Source: Hungatella sp.
Lineage (GTDB): Bacteria; Bacillota; Clostridia; Lachnospirales; Lachnospiraceae
Assembly (NCBI GenBank): GCA_009712635.1
Contig: WASS01000005.1
Coordinates: 1-64,000 of the forward strand
Length of the DNA: 64,000 bases
Reading direction: 5' to 3'
Shown here in pieces: positions 32,309 through 41,645 of this stretch. Below the pieces are notes generated by a model. The model ran no database searches. It was not told the origin of the DNA and was given only the letters and a program-made list of their open reading frames with translations. Every line of letters begins with the position of its first letter. The stretch's first letter is position 1. Position numbers and translations under genes: made by a program.

Positions 32309-32752
32309 TTGGAAACCAGGAGGAAAAAATCTGGGATACATCGTCTGATACTGGCATGTTTTTTTTGCACGGCAGTATTAATGACACAACTGAATACCGT
32401 TGATGTGGTCAAGAGCCTGGGACATCCTGGCTTTTTTTCCGTAGGCAGAATTTCCGGCGATAACCTGCGCCATAAAAGATATGATGCTATGATTGAATCG
32501 AAGGATGTGCTGGAAGAGGAAGCGGTAAGTGATGTATTTCTTAATATTATAAGCCGCTCAAATTTAAAAAGCGTAATCCTTAATTATATTTGTTTAAAAA
32601 CATTCTTCTTATTTATACCCTTTGCCTTATGGTCACTTCGCACTGTTCTTATGCGGGAGGGATATATAAGCCGGATGTTTGTGATACGTTATATTCATAA
32701 TTCAGACGGAGAAAAAGAAGCAGCAGGCAGGCTATGGCAGATTGAAAATTAA
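32309..32752 (+). CDS. Small membrane protein of unknown function upstream of secDF
   Basis: The 147-residue protein starts with TTG at 32309, 6 nt after GGGAGG. One hydrophobic segment lies at about residues 11-28 and a second at about 94-113. Between them is a soluble, charged loop of about 60 residues. The C-terminal tail is basic then acidic. I do not recognise a family. It precedes secDF by only 21 nt in the same direction and shares its promoter, so it may assist SecDF or the translocon, but this is context only. Confidence 0.65.
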   Translation: METRRKKSGIHRLILACFFCTAVLMTQLNTVDVVKSLGHPGFFSVGRISGDNLRHKRYDAMIESKDVLEEEAVSDVFLNIISRSNLKSVILNYICLKTFFLFIPFALWSLRTVLMREGYISRMFVIRYIHNSDGEKEAAGRLWQIEN

Positions 32753-32773
32753 TATAGAAAATGAGGAAAACTT

Positions 32774-34936
32774 ATGAAGCCAGGAAAGAAAATGCTTGCT
32801 GCAATATTTTTAGGAATTGCAGCCGTTGTTTGCATTGCTATATTTGGAGCAGGAGATAGTATTAAAGGAATTTTCGATATGCGGTTTGGTATCGATATAC
32901 GCGGAGGCGTAGAAGCTATATTCGAACCTCAGAACTTAGACCGTAAACCTACAACTCAGGAACTTGAATCGGCAAGAGAAGTAATTGAGAGCCGAATGGA
33001 CAGCCAGAACATTGCTGACCGTGAAGTAACTGTGGATAAAGAGGCTGGTTATATTATAGTACAGTTCCCATGGAAATCAGGGGAAACAGATTTTAACCCG
33101 GAAGATGCAATATCCGAGTTAGGTGAGATGGCAGAGCTGACATTTAAGGACCCTGATGGAACTGTTTTAATCCAGGGTAAGGATGTTGAGAAGGCCACTC
33201 CTCAGACGAATACATCCAATGGAATCAAGACATACGTAGTAGCTCTCAGCTTTAACAGCAATGGATCAAAGCTGTTTGAAGATGCCACCGGAAAGCTGAT
33301 CGGAAAAAGAATCGGAATTTATATGGATAATAATCTGATTTCCAATCCTACGGTGCAGAATCAGATATCAGGTGGACAGGCGGTAATCACTGGTATGAAG
33401 AACTACGAGGAAGCCAAGGCTCTGGCTGAGAAAATTAATGCCGGTGCTCTTCCTTTCTCCTTAAAAACAACTAACTTCTCTACCATTAGCCCATCCCTGG
33501 GAAGCAATGCTCTCTCAATTATGGTCTATGCCGGACTGGCTGCATTTATGGTGATCTGTCTCTTTATGATCGTATTTTATAAAATGCCAGGTATTGTTGC
33601 ATGTGTTACACTGCTTTTACAGATGGTGATTCAGATGCTGGCGGTTTCCATTCCCCAGTATACCCTGACCCTTCCGGGAATTGCAGGTATTATCCTGACA
33701 CTTGGTATGGCAGTGGATACCAACATTATTATTTCAGAGCGTATTTCAGATGAACTAAAGAAGGGATCATCGGTAAAGGGAGCTGTCGTTTCCGGTTATA
33801 AGAATGCGTTTTCATCGGTACTGGACGGTAATGTGACAACTGCCATTGTAGCTGTGATCTTAATGATCTTTGGATCAGGAACCATGCTGAGCTTTGGTTA
33901 TACCCTGCTGGTTGGTATGGTGGTCAATCTTCTGATTGGTGTATCCGTATCCAAACATATGATACTGTCAATGATTCAGTCTGATTTCTGGAGAAATGAA
34001 AAAAGGTTCCGAATCAGAAAAGATAAAAATACCATACCGTTCTATCAGAAAAAATATATATTTGCCATTATCTCAGGATTTGTTATACTGTCCGGTATCG
34101 CTGGATGCTTCTTCTATGGAGTGAAACTGGATACCCAGTTTACAGGCGGTGCAGTTCTGTCTTATTCCGTTTCTGAACAGGCAGATACTGGTAAAATACA
34201 GGAAGCCATTGAAAAAGAGACCAAGCGTCCCGTAACCGTTCAGATTAAAGAAGACAATATGACCGGATTAAAGAGGCTGTCAGTTACACTTGCCGGAAAT
34301 GCTGGTATGTCACCAGAAGAACAGAAGTCCATTACTGATACAATTAACAGTACCATTGGCAAAAATGATGCAAAGCTGTCTGAGACATTTGTCGTAGAAC
34401 CTTATATTGGTGCAAAAGCGCTGAAGAACGCCGCTGCTGCCATTATACTGTCACTGGTCTTTATTGTTGTATATGTGTGGATCCGTTTCTCCGTTATATC
34501 CGGTCTTTCTGCCGGTATAACAGCGATGATTGCCCTGGTTCATGATGTACTTGTGGTATTCTTCGCATTTGTATTGTTCCAGATTCCGTTAAATGATGCG
34601 TTCGTCGCGGTAGTACTGACAATCATCGGTTACTCCATTAACGATACCATCGTAATTTACGACAGAATTCGTGAAAACAGAAAACATGATTCCAAGATGC
34701 CGGTGGATACTCTGGTTAACGTAAGTACAACCCAGACACTGGGAAGATCCATTAATACTTCTGCAACAACTGGAATTTGCGTATTAATTCTTATGGTGGC
34801 TTCTGTGTATTTCCATATTGAGTCCATCATGGAATTCTCGCTTCCTATGTTCTTTGGTATCCTGACTGGCTGCTATTCGTCAATTTGTGTAGCAGGTACC
34901 CTGTGGGCAATGTGGGAGAAAAAGAAAGGTAAATAA
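32774..34936 (+). CDS. secDF: SecDF protein-export membrane protein (fused SecD and SecF)
   Basis: The 720-residue polytopic protein is a single-chain SecDF, the proton-driven helper of Sec export. The SecD half has the D1 motif F-G-I-D-I-R-G-G-V (about residues 37-45), a large extracellular P1 domain and the D4-type membrane segment G-I-I-L-T-L-G-M-A-V-D-T-N-I-I-I (about 304-319). The SecF half starts near residue 425, with K-L-D-T-Q-F-T-G-G (about 451-459) and T-I-I-G-Y-S-I-N-D-T-I-V-I-Y-D-R. Twelve membrane segments are expected. Its location between a sugar regulator and its target operon is unusual for this housekeeping gene. Confidence 0.95.
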   Translation: MKPGKKMLAAIFLGIAAVVCIAIFGAGDSIKGIFDMRFGIDIRGGVEAIFEPQNLDRKPTTQELESAREVIESRMDSQNIADREVTVDKEAGYIIVQFPWKSGETDFNPEDAISELGEMAELTFKDPDGTVLIQGKDVEKATPQTNTSNGIKTYVVALSFNSNGSKLFEDATGKLIGKRIGIYMDNNLISNPTVQNQISGGQAVITGMKNYEEAKALAEKINAGALPFSLKTTNFSTISPSLGSNALSIMVYAGLAAFMVICLFMIVFYKMPGIVACVTLLLQMVIQMLAVSIPQYTLTLPGIAGIILTLGMAVDTNIIISERISDELKKGSSVKGAVVSGYKNAFSSVLDGNVTTAIVAVILMIFGSGTMLSFGYTLLVGMVVNLLIGVSVSKHMILSMIQSDFWRNEKRFRIRKDKNTIPFYQKKYIFAIISGFVILSGIAGCFFYGVKLDTQFTGGAVLSYSVSEQADTGKIQEAIEKETKRPVTVQIKEDNMTGLKRLSVTLAGNAGMSPEEQKSITDTINSTIGKNDAKLSETFVVEPYIGAKALKNAAAAIILSLVFIVVYVWIRFSVISGLSAGITAMIALVHDVLVVFFAFVLFQIPLNDAFVAVVLTIIGYSINDTIVIYDRIRENRKHDSKMPVDTLVNVSTTQTLGRSINTSATTGICVLILMVASVYFHIESIMEFSLPMFFGILTGCYSSICVAGTLWAMWEKKKGK

Positions 34937-34950
34937 TAAGTTATCAGGCG

Positions 34951-34993
34951 AAGGCCAGGTAGTCAGTTTCATTGACTTCCTGGCCTTTTTTTT
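34951..34993 (+). terminator. Terminator after secDF
   Basis: AAGGCCAGG (34951-34959) pairs with CCTGGCCTT and is followed by a run of T. The loop contains a smaller GTCA/TGAC pairing. Confidence 0.92.
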
Positions 34994-35064
34994 GATTGTA
35001 AGACAAGTTTGCATGATGGTGTATGACTGCATTTTGTTTGTTTTGCATAATTTTAAAAATAATG

Positions 35065-35125
35065 TTGACAAATTTCGAGTAAAGATGTATTATGAATCTA
35101 CAATATTGTATGACAGCATACAATA
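35065..35125 (+). promoter_or_regulatory. Promoter and GntR-type operator of the pentose-type importer operon
   Basis: TTGACA (35065-35070) and TATTAT (35088-35093) are 17 nt apart. Just downstream, TATTGTATG (35104-35112) and CATACAATA (35117-35125) form a perfect 9-bp inverted repeat with spacer ACAG. ATTGTATGACA is shared with the GntR promoter. A further ATACAATG occurs at 35160-35167. Confidence 0.82.
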
Positions 35126-35233
35126 AAAGCGAGCCCGGGAAGCTTAAAAGAATGATATCATACAATGTTATCAACAAATGTAACAAAAAATGTATGGAAT
35201 TTAACAACTAAACGTGTTGAGAGGTGGATTATT

Positions 35234-36241
35234 ATGAAAAAAGTAATTGGAATTGTATTATCAGCTATGATGGCAATCTCTTTGACTGCCTGCAGTTCGA
35301 CTGCAGACAATACAGCCCAGACTCAGAGTGAGGCGCAGACAACTGCAGCTGTAACATCAGAAGCAAAGGGGACGGAAGCAAAAGGAACAGAAGCAAAGCA
35401 GAAACCAGTAAAAATAGGAGTTTCCGCGCCGGATTTAACCAATGTTTTCTTCATTCAGATTAAAGAGGCAATGCAGAAATCTCTTCAGAATCCGGAAGAT
35501 GAACTCATCATACAGGATGCAGGCGGAGACCAGAATAAGCAGATGAATGACGTTATGGATATGATCAATCAGGGGTGTGACGTAATCTGTATCTCAGCAA
35601 TTAACTCCGAAGGCGTAAGGGCAACACTGGAAGCATGTAAGGAAGCCGGAATTCCGGTAATTGCATTTAATACCGCGGTAAAAAATCCGGAACTGGTTCA
35701 GTGTACCGTTGTTTCCGACAATCTGGAAGCAGGAAAGCTTTGTGCGCAGGCACTGGCGAAAGCATTAGATGGAAAAGGCAAAGTAGTTGAAATTACATAC
35801 AGTACAACAGAAGTTTGTTATAACCGCCAGATGGGTTTTGAACAAGAAATGAAAAATTATCCTGGAATTGAAATCATTCAGACAAAGGACGTAGAGAAAC
35901 CAAAGTCCGATTATTCCCAGCCGATTATGGTTGATTTTATCAATGCCAATCCAGTAATTGACGGAGTATTTACAATTAACGATCCCACTGCCAGAGGAGC
36001 AATTGCAGCATTAAAAGAAGCTGGACGTCTGGATAAGACAAAGGTTGTATCTGTAGATGGATCAGATGAAGGAAAAGGATTTATCCGGTCTGGTGAGATG
36101 GTAGCATCTGCTGCCCAGGATCCGGCTGGAATCGGAGCTACCTGTATGGAAAGCGCATACAGACTTCTGTCTGGTAAGACAATTGAAGAGAAGGTAGTGG
36201 TACCTATGTCTATTATTACGGAAGAAAACGTTGGTAAGTAA
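35234..36241 (+). CDS. Ribose-type ABC sugar-binding lipoprotein
   Basis: This gene encodes 335 residues, taking ATG 35234 behind GAGGTGG. The signal ends in the lipobox L-T-A-C (Cys at about residue 20). A tether with the repeat K-G-T-E-A follows (three copies). The body is the RbsB/Peripla_BP_4 fold: K-I-G-V-S-A-P-D-L, D-V-I-C-I-S-A-I-N-S-E-G and D-G-V-F-T-I-N-D-P-T are the expected sugar-contact segments. It supplies a monosaccharide, probably pentose-like, to the importer encoded next. The operator in front links it to the GntR regulator. Confidence 0.92.
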   Translation: MKKVIGIVLSAMMAISLTACSSTADNTAQTQSEAQTTAAVTSEAKGTEAKGTEAKQKPVKIGVSAPDLTNVFFIQIKEAMQKSLQNPEDELIIQDAGGDQNKQMNDVMDMINQGCDVICISAINSEGVRATLEACKEAGIPVIAFNTAVKNPELVQCTVVSDNLEAGKLCAQALAKALDGKGKVVEITYSTTEVCYNRQMGFEQEMKNYPGIEIIQTKDVEKPKSDYSQPIMVDFINANPVIDGVFTINDPTARGAIAALKEAGRLDKTKVVSVDGSDEGKGFIRSGEMVASAAQDPAGIGATCMESAYRLLSGKTIEEKVVVPMSIITEENVGK

Positions 36242-36293
36242 TCCGTATACACTTTGACCCGAAGCGATGAATGCAGAACAGGAGTAGAAAAAC

Positions 36294-37802
36294 ATGTCAG
36301 ACGCATATGTTTTTGAGATGAAAGATATTACAAAAGCATTTGGCCGCAATGTTGTGCTTGACGGAGTCAGTATTTCCATAAAGCCCGGAGAAGTCCGGGC
36401 TCTTATGGGGGAAAATGGTGCAGGAAAGTCAACGCTGATGAAAATTTTGGGCGGCATTATCAGTGCAGATTCCGGTACGATTTTCATGAACGGAAAAGAG
36501 GCTTCCATCAAACATGTAGAGGATGCCAGAGCCTTCGGCGTCAGCTTTATCCATCAGGAGATCACCAATATTCCGGAGATGACCATTGCTGAGAATATTT
36601 TTCTTGGAAGAGAACCGAAAAATTATTTAAAAATGGTAGATTACCGGAAAATGAAAAAAGAGGCTCAAAAGGCTCTTGATGCCCTGGGGCTTAAACTGGA
36701 TTCCGGAATGCTTATTCGTGGCTTGTCCGTAGCCCAGCAGCAGATGATTGAGATTGCAAGAGCTGTCAGCGAAGGGGCGAAAATTTTAATTCTTGATGAA
36801 CCAACTGCTTCTTTATCAAAAAGTGAGACTGACAATCTGTTTTCCCAGATTGCCCGTTTAAAAAAGGCCGGAGTTGCCATGATTTACATTTCTCACCGCA
36901 TGGAAGAAACCTTTAAGGTATGTGATTCCGTTACTGTGCTTCGGGATGGTAAATTCATCGGAACCAGGCAGACCAGTGAAACATCAGAAAACGAACTGAT
37001 CAGCATGATGGTCGGACGTGAGTTTAACAATATGTACGGGAATGAGCGCGTCATTGGGGGCGATGTAATCCTGGAAGTAAAACATTTGACAACCGATAAA
37101 GTTACTGATATCAGCTTTACATTGAAAAAAGGGGAAATACTTGGATTTTCCGGACTGGTGGGAGCTGGGCGTACAGAGCTGGCACTGGCAATATTCGGAA
37201 TTGACAGCATACAGTCAGGAGAAGTCTGGCTGGAGGGAAAACAGCTTACAATCAAAAAACCGAAGGATGCCATATCAGCGGGCATTGCCCTTGTGCCGGA
37301 AGAGCGTAAGGAGCAGGGGCTTTTTCTGGGGCACAGCATTGCAACCAACCTGACTTTTCAGGTACTTTCTGAATATATACAGAAGTTACAGGTAGATAAG
37401 AAGAAAGAGAAGAGTATCGTTGATGAATTTAAGCAGAAGCTTTCTATTAAGATGGCTTCTACTGAACAGACAGCGGGAGAATTATCCGGCGGAAACCAAC
37501 AAAAAATCGTCATATCAAAGTGGCTGGCTGCAAAGCCCAAGGTCCTGATTCTGGACGAGCCTACAAGGGGAATTGATGTGGGGGCAAAGGCTGAAATTTA
37601 TAAACTGATGCATACCCTGGCTCAGGAAGGGGTTTCTATCATTATGATTTCTTCGGAGCTTCCTGAAATTATTAACAATTCCAGCCGAATCGCCGTTATG
37701 AGGGAAGGATGCCTGGCGGGAATCATCGATCAGACAGTGACGGAAAGCTCGCAGGAAATGATCATGTCATATGCAGTGGGAGGAGAACATACAACATGCT
37801 AA
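36294..37802 (+). CDS. Ribose-type sugar ABC ATPase (two nucleotide-binding domains)
   Basis: The 502-residue protein has two ABC domains. The first has Walker A G-E-N-G-A-G-K-S-T (about residues 38-46), Walker B I-L-I-L-D-E-P-T and signature L-S-V-A-Q-Q-Q. The second has a degenerate P-loop (G-L-V-G-A-G-R-T-E, about 286-294), as in RbsA/MglA, and the signature L-S-G-G-N-Q-Q-K. It energises monosaccharide import. The gene overlaps the permease gene by 7 nt. Confidence 0.95.
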   Translation: MSDAYVFEMKDITKAFGRNVVLDGVSISIKPGEVRALMGENGAGKSTLMKILGGIISADSGTIFMNGKEASIKHVEDARAFGVSFIHQEITNIPEMTIAENIFLGREPKNYLKMVDYRKMKKEAQKALDALGLKLDSGMLIRGLSVAQQQMIEIARAVSEGAKILILDEPTASLSKSETDNLFSQIARLKKAGVAMIYISHRMEETFKVCDSVTVLRDGKFIGTRQTSETSENELISMMVGREFNNMYGNERVIGGDVILEVKHLTTDKVTDISFTLKKGEILGFSGLVGAGRTELALAIFGIDSIQSGEVWLEGKQLTIKKPKDAISAGIALVPEERKEQGLFLGHSIATNLTFQVLSEYIQKLQVDKKKEKSIVDEFKQKLSIKMASTEQTAGELSGGNQQKIVISKWLAAKPKVLILDEPTRGIDVGAKAEIYKLMHTLAQEGVSIIMISSELPEIINNSSRIAVMREGCLAGIIDQTVTESSQEMIMSYAVGGEHTTC

Positions 37803-38803
37803 GCAAGAAGAATCAACCAGAGACAGCGCAGTTAAAAGCACCGGGCCTCTGGAATACCAATCCCTTTCTGATCTGGCTGAAAAGGAATATGGCAGCCATG
37901 ATCGCCCTGGTTTTCTTATGCGTCTTATTATCATTCACAACCGATACCTTTCTTGTGAAAAATAATTTATTCAGCGTTTTACGACAGGTGTGTGTGAACT
38001 GCTTTATCGCTTTTGGAATTACCTGTGTCTTAATCTGCGGAGGCATTGATCTGTCAGTCGGTTCTGTTGTGGCAGCAGCCGGAGTAATTGCCGTACGATG
38101 CGGAAATGGAGGACTTCCCCTGATCGCAGTATTTTTAATTCCTCTGTTATTTGGAGCAGTTATCGGCTTTATGAACGGATTTGTAATATCCCATACCACA
38201 CTGCCTCCCTTTATTGTCACACTGTCCATGCAGATTATCGTCCGTGGTGTCAGCTATATTTTAACCGGCGGACAGCCTGCACAGTCCAATAACGAAGCAT
38301 TTAACAACATGGGAGTTGGAAGCTTTCTGGGAGTGCCGATCCCTGTTATCTTTGTAGGCGTAGCTTTTGTTATTCTGTATTTTATCATGAACCGCACCTC
38401 CTTTGGGCGTCATGTCTATGCCACAGGCGGGAACAAAGAGGCGGCCAAATATGCAGGCGTAGATACCAGATGGATTCAGGTAAGAGTCTATGTCATGAGT
38501 GCGGTTATGGCTGCACTTGCCGGAGTGGTTCTGGCAGCAAGACTTTACTCCGGGCAGCCGTCAGTTGGAGAAGGATTTGAACGTGATGCCATTGCAGCGT
38601 CTGTTCTTGGCGGAACCAGTTTTAATGGAGGAATTGGTACCTTAGGGGGAACGGTAGTTGGTGTTCTCATCATAGGTGTTTTAAATAATGGAATGAATCT
38701 TCTTAAAATCAACAGCTACTGGCAGTTTGTGGTAAAAGGATTTGTAATTCTGGGTGCAGTATACGTGGATTACTTAAAGAAGAAAAGCTCTATGAGAAAA
38801 TAA
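37796..38803 (+). CDS. Ribose-type sugar ABC permease
   Basis: This gene encodes 335 residues from ATG 37796, preceded by GGGAGG inside the ATPase gene; an open frame extends back to 37709 but overlaps far into that gene. About eight to ten hydrophobic segments are present. The family motifs G-G-I-D-L-S-V-G-S (about residues 81-89) and G-G-T-S-F-N-G-G-I-G-T (about 275-285) are clear. It completes an RbsABC-type importer together with the two upstream genes. Confidence 0.94.
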   Translation: MLSKKNQPETAQLKAPGLWNTNPFLIWLKRNMAAMIALVFLCVLLSFTTDTFLVKNNLFSVLRQVCVNCFIAFGITCVLICGGIDLSVGSVVAAAGVIAVRCGNGGLPLIAVFLIPLLFGAVIGFMNGFVISHTTLPPFIVTLSMQIIVRGVSYILTGGQPAQSNNEAFNNMGVGSFLGVPIPVIFVGVAFVILYFIMNRTSFGRHVYATGGNKEAAKYAGVDTRWIQVRVYVMSAVMAALAGVVLAARLYSGQPSVGEGFERDAIAASVLGGTSFNGGIGTLGGTVVGVLIIGVLNNGMNLLKINSYWQFVVKGFVILGAVYVDYLKKKSSMRK

Positions 38804-38836
38804 GTACTTACATAAAAAAGACGGAGGCATAAGGAC

Positions 38837-39652
38837 ATGATGGACATAGATGAATTAAAGAAGATATGCAGGGAAATCCGTAAGGATATTATTAATATGA
38901 CTGCCGATGCAGCCAGCGGTCATCCGGGTGGCTCCTTATCTGCAGTAGAGCTGATGGCAGGGCTCTTTTATACTCAGATGAAAGTAGATCCTGAGAATCC
39001 GGATATGGAAGACCGAGACCGGTTTGTGTTAAGCAAGGGTCATGCAGCACCCTGCTATTATGCAGTGCTTGGAGAGATGGGATTTTTTGATAAAGCAGAG
39101 TTTAAGAACTTCCGCCAGCTTCACAGCATTCTTCAGGGTCATCCGGATGCAAAAAAAGTACCTGGCATCGACGCCTCCACAGGTTCCCTGGGACAGGGAA
39201 TTTCCATAGCAGTGGGCATGGCTTTGGGCGCAAAGGCTCAGAAAAAGGATATTAAGGTTTATGCCCTTTTAGGGGACGGAGAGTTGCAGGAAGGCCAGGT
39301 TTGGGAGGCATGTATGGCAGCCGCCAACTATCATCTTGACAATCTGACCATTATTATCGACAACAACGGTCTTCAGATTGATGGAACCAATGATCAGGTC
39401 ATGTCTTTGGGAGATTTATCTTCTAAATTCAAAGCATTTGGTTTTCAGGTACTGGAGCTTCCAGATGGAAATAATTTAGAAGAAGTACTGGCAGCATACT
39501 CCATCAGTACCATGGAAGGAAAACCAAAATGCATTCTGGCTCACACGGTAAAAGGAAAAGGCATCTCCTTTATGGAAAATCAGGTTGGCTGGCATGGGAA
39601 AGCACCAAATGAAGAAGAAAGACAGCAGGCACTTAAGGAACTGGAGGCATAG
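38837..39652 (+). CDS. Transketolase, N-terminal subunit
   Basis: The 271-residue protein is the thiamine-diphosphate-binding half of a split transketolase. The ThDP/metal motif G-D-G-E-L-Q-E-G-Q-V-W-E, ending in N-N-G-L, lies at about residues 148-180. Conserved S-G-H-P-G-G-S (about 26-32), H-G-H-type K-G-H-A-A-P (about 67-72) and G-S-L-G-Q-G (about 117-122) are present. It works with the C-terminal subunit encoded 2 nt downstream to move two-carbon units between sugar phosphates. Split transketolases are common in Clostridia, often as extra copies within sugar operons. Confidence 0.93.
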   Translation: MMDIDELKKICREIRKDIINMTADAASGHPGGSLSAVELMAGLFYTQMKVDPENPDMEDRDRFVLSKGHAAPCYYAVLGEMGFFDKAEFKNFRQLHSILQGHPDAKKVPGIDASTGSLGQGISIAVGMALGAKAQKKDIKVYALLGDGELQEGQVWEACMAAANYHLDNLTIIIDNNGLQIDGTNDQVMSLGDLSSKFKAFGFQVLELPDGNNLEEVLAAYSISTMEGKPKCILAHTVKGKGISFMENQVGWHGKAPNEEERQQALKELEA

Positions 39653-39654
39653 AC

Positions 39655-40590
39655 ATGAGTGAATTAAAAGCAATCAGAGTGGCATACGGCGAAGCCCTTG
39701 CCAGTCTTGGAGAAGAAAATGAAAAGGTGGTTGTACTGGATGCGGATCTGGCTCATGCAACCATGACAGCAACCTTTGGATCAAAATTCCCGGAGCGCTT
39801 TTTCAATGCAGGAATTGCAGAGGCCAATATGGTGGATATGAGTGCAGGACTGTCTACCATGGGATATATTCCTTTTTGCAGTACATTTGCCGTATTTGGG
39901 GCAGGACGTGCTTATGAGCAGGTGCGTAACGGAGTTGCTTACCCTAATTTTAACGTAAAGCTTGGTATGACTCATTCCGGAATCACTCTGGGAGAGGACG
40001 GAGGAAGCCATCAGGCAATTGAAGATATGGCTCTGATGCGGGTAATTCCAGGTATGACCGTAGTGGTTCCCTGTGATGCCAATGAGACTCACCGTGCCGT
40101 AAAGGCAGTTGCTGATATGAAAGGTCCGGCATATTTAAGGCTGGCAAGACTTCCAAGTCCGGTATTTGAAGAGGATATGCCTTTTGAAATCGGTAAGGCA
40201 AATGTGCTAAAAGAAGGAAAGGAAGCAGTTGTATTTGCCTGCGGAATTATGGTAGCGACTGCCTTAGAATGTGCAAAACGCCTGGAGTCAGAAGGAATCA
40301 GTATTACGGTGGTTAACATGCATACCATCAAACCAATTGATCAGAATTGCATTTTAAAATATGCTTCCGGCTGCAATCATGTCATAACAGTAGAAGAGCA
40401 CAGCACCATTGGCGGACTGGGAGATGCAGTAGGAGAAGTACTGTTAAATAATAAGTGCAATGTGTCATTTAAAAAGATCGGAGTGGAGGATCGCTTCGGA
40501 CAGTCAGGAAAACCGGAAGATCTCTTAGAAGAGTACGGACTCAGTGAAAAACAGGTATATAATCAGATAAAAGGAGTGCTAAACAGATGA
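39655..40590 (+). CDS. Transketolase, C-terminal subunit
   Basis: The 311-residue protein carries the pyrimidine-binding and C-terminal domains. D-A-D-L-A-H-A-T and R-F-F-N-A-G-I-A-E-A-N-M (Glu is the ThDP-activating residue, about 55) and the segment T-H-S-G-I-T-L-G-E-D-G-G-S-H-Q (about 104-118) match the family. It is the partner of the preceding subunit and overlaps the next gene by 4 nt. Confidence 0.93.
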   Translation: MSELKAIRVAYGEALASLGEENEKVVVLDADLAHATMTATFGSKFPERFFNAGIAEANMVDMSAGLSTMGYIPFCSTFAVFGAGRAYEQVRNGVAYPNFNVKLGMTHSGITLGEDGGSHQAIEDMALMRVIPGMTVVVPCDANETHRAVKAVADMKGPAYLRLARLPSPVFEEDMPFEIGKANVLKEGKEAVVFACGIMVATALECAKRLESEGISITVVNMHTIKPIDQNCILKYASGCNHVITVEEHSTIGGLGDAVGEVLLNNKCNVSFKKIGVEDRFGQSGKPEDLLEEYGLSEKQVYNQIKGVLNR

Positions 40591-41225
40591 AAATTGCATT
40601 GATTAATGAAAACAGCCAGGCTGCTAAAAATGGAATCATTTACGCCAGTTTAAAGAAAGTGGCTGATACAAAGGGCTATGAAGTGGATAACTATGGTATG
40701 TATTCTCCCGAAGATGGCTGCTCTCTTACCTATGTGCAGAATGGAATCCTGGCAGCAATTCTGTTAAATTCCAAAGCAGCGGATTACGTAGTAACCGGCT
40801 GTGGAACCGGACAGGGAGCCATGCTGGCATTAAATAGTTTCCCGGGAGTGATCTGCGGTCTGGTAACGGATCCAAGTGACGGCTATATGTTTGCCCAGAT
40901 CAATGATGGAAATGCCATCGCCATGCCATTTGCAAAGGGCTTTGGCTGGGGGGCAGAGCTGAATCTGGAATACGCGTTTGAAAAACTGTTCTCTGAAGAG
41001 AGCGGACAGGGTTATCCAAGGGAGCGGGCAGTTCCGGAACAGCGCAATAAAAAGATTTTAGACGGAGTAAGAGAGAACAACTTAAAGGATCTTATTACCT
41101 GCTTGAAAGGACTAGACCAGGATCTGGTAAAGGGTGCATTGGGCGGTGAGAAGTTCAAAGAACTGTTTTTTGCAAACTGCAAGGATGGATCAATTCTTGA
41201 ATATGTAAAAAATCTGCTTGCTTAG
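40587..41225 (+). CDS. RpiB/LacAB-fold protein with altered active site
   Basis: The 212-residue protein shows the RpiB/LacA/LacB sugar-phosphate isomerase fold in its first 150 residues, including C-G-T-G-Q-G (Cys72), which aligns with the catalytic-base loop of RpiB. Other key positions differ: the N-terminal D-H of RpiB is E-N here (residues 8-9), and the ring-opening His in H-N-D is Ile105 in I-N-D. The C-terminal 60 residues are an extension not found in standard RpiB (about 150 residues). It may isomerise a related, perhaps unphosphorylated, sugar. It overlaps the transketolase gene by 4 nt and is followed by a VOC gene. Confidence 0.75.
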   Translation: MKIALINENSQAAKNGIIYASLKKVADTKGYEVDNYGMYSPEDGCSLTYVQNGILAAILLNSKAADYVVTGCGTGQGAMLALNSFPGVICGLVTDPSDGYMFAQINDGNAIAMPFAKGFGWGAELNLEYAFEKLFSEESGQGYPRERAVPEQRNKKILDGVRENNLKDLITCLKGLDQDLVKGALGGEKFKELFFANCKDGSILEYVKNLLA

Positions 41226-41232
41226 GAGCTGA

Positions 41233-41613
41233 GTGATGATAAAGAATATACCGTCAGGAATTGCCCATGTGGCAATTCCCACAGATGATCCGGAATTAAC
41301 CGTTTCCTTCTATGAAAATCTGGGCTTTATCCGACTGGTTGACCATGGCGTCAGAGGAATGCTTCAGTGTCAGACCTGTGTGATTGAATATTATCCCAGA
41401 CGTCAGGAAGAAAAACCGGCTGGCTGTATCGATCACATTGCCCTGACCTGTGAACATCTGGACGAAGCCTATGAGGAAATTCTGGCCCAGGGCCACCAGA
41501 TGATTACAAATGGAATTGAATCTAATGAGATGTTTGCTCCACGAACCAACCGTTTCTTTCTTTTTAAAGGTCCAAATGGAGAAAAGATTGAATTTTGCAA
41601 AATTGACGAATAG
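41233..41613 (+). CDS. VOC/glyoxalase-family metalloprotein
   Basis: The 126-residue protein has two beta-alpha-beta-beta-beta units of the vicinal oxygen chelate fold. Likely metal ligands are His in A-H-V-A-I (about residue 11), Glu in V-I-E-Y-Y, His in I-D-H-I-A-L and Glu near the end in K-I-E-F-C. Glyoxalase I, epimerase and isomerase roles are all possible. It lies in a sugar operon between the RpiB-fold and transaldolase genes with only 7 nt upstream spacing, so a sugar-related step such as epimerisation is plausible. Confidence 0.8.
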   Translation: MMIKNIPSGIAHVAIPTDDPELTVSFYENLGFIRLVDHGVRGMLQCQTCVIEYYPRRQEEKPAGCIDHIALTCEHLDEAYEEILAQGHQMITNGIESNEMFAPRTNRFFLFKGPNGEKIEFCKIDE

Positions 41614-41645
41614 ATGAGAAGACCGGAGCGAAAAGGAGAACTGTC

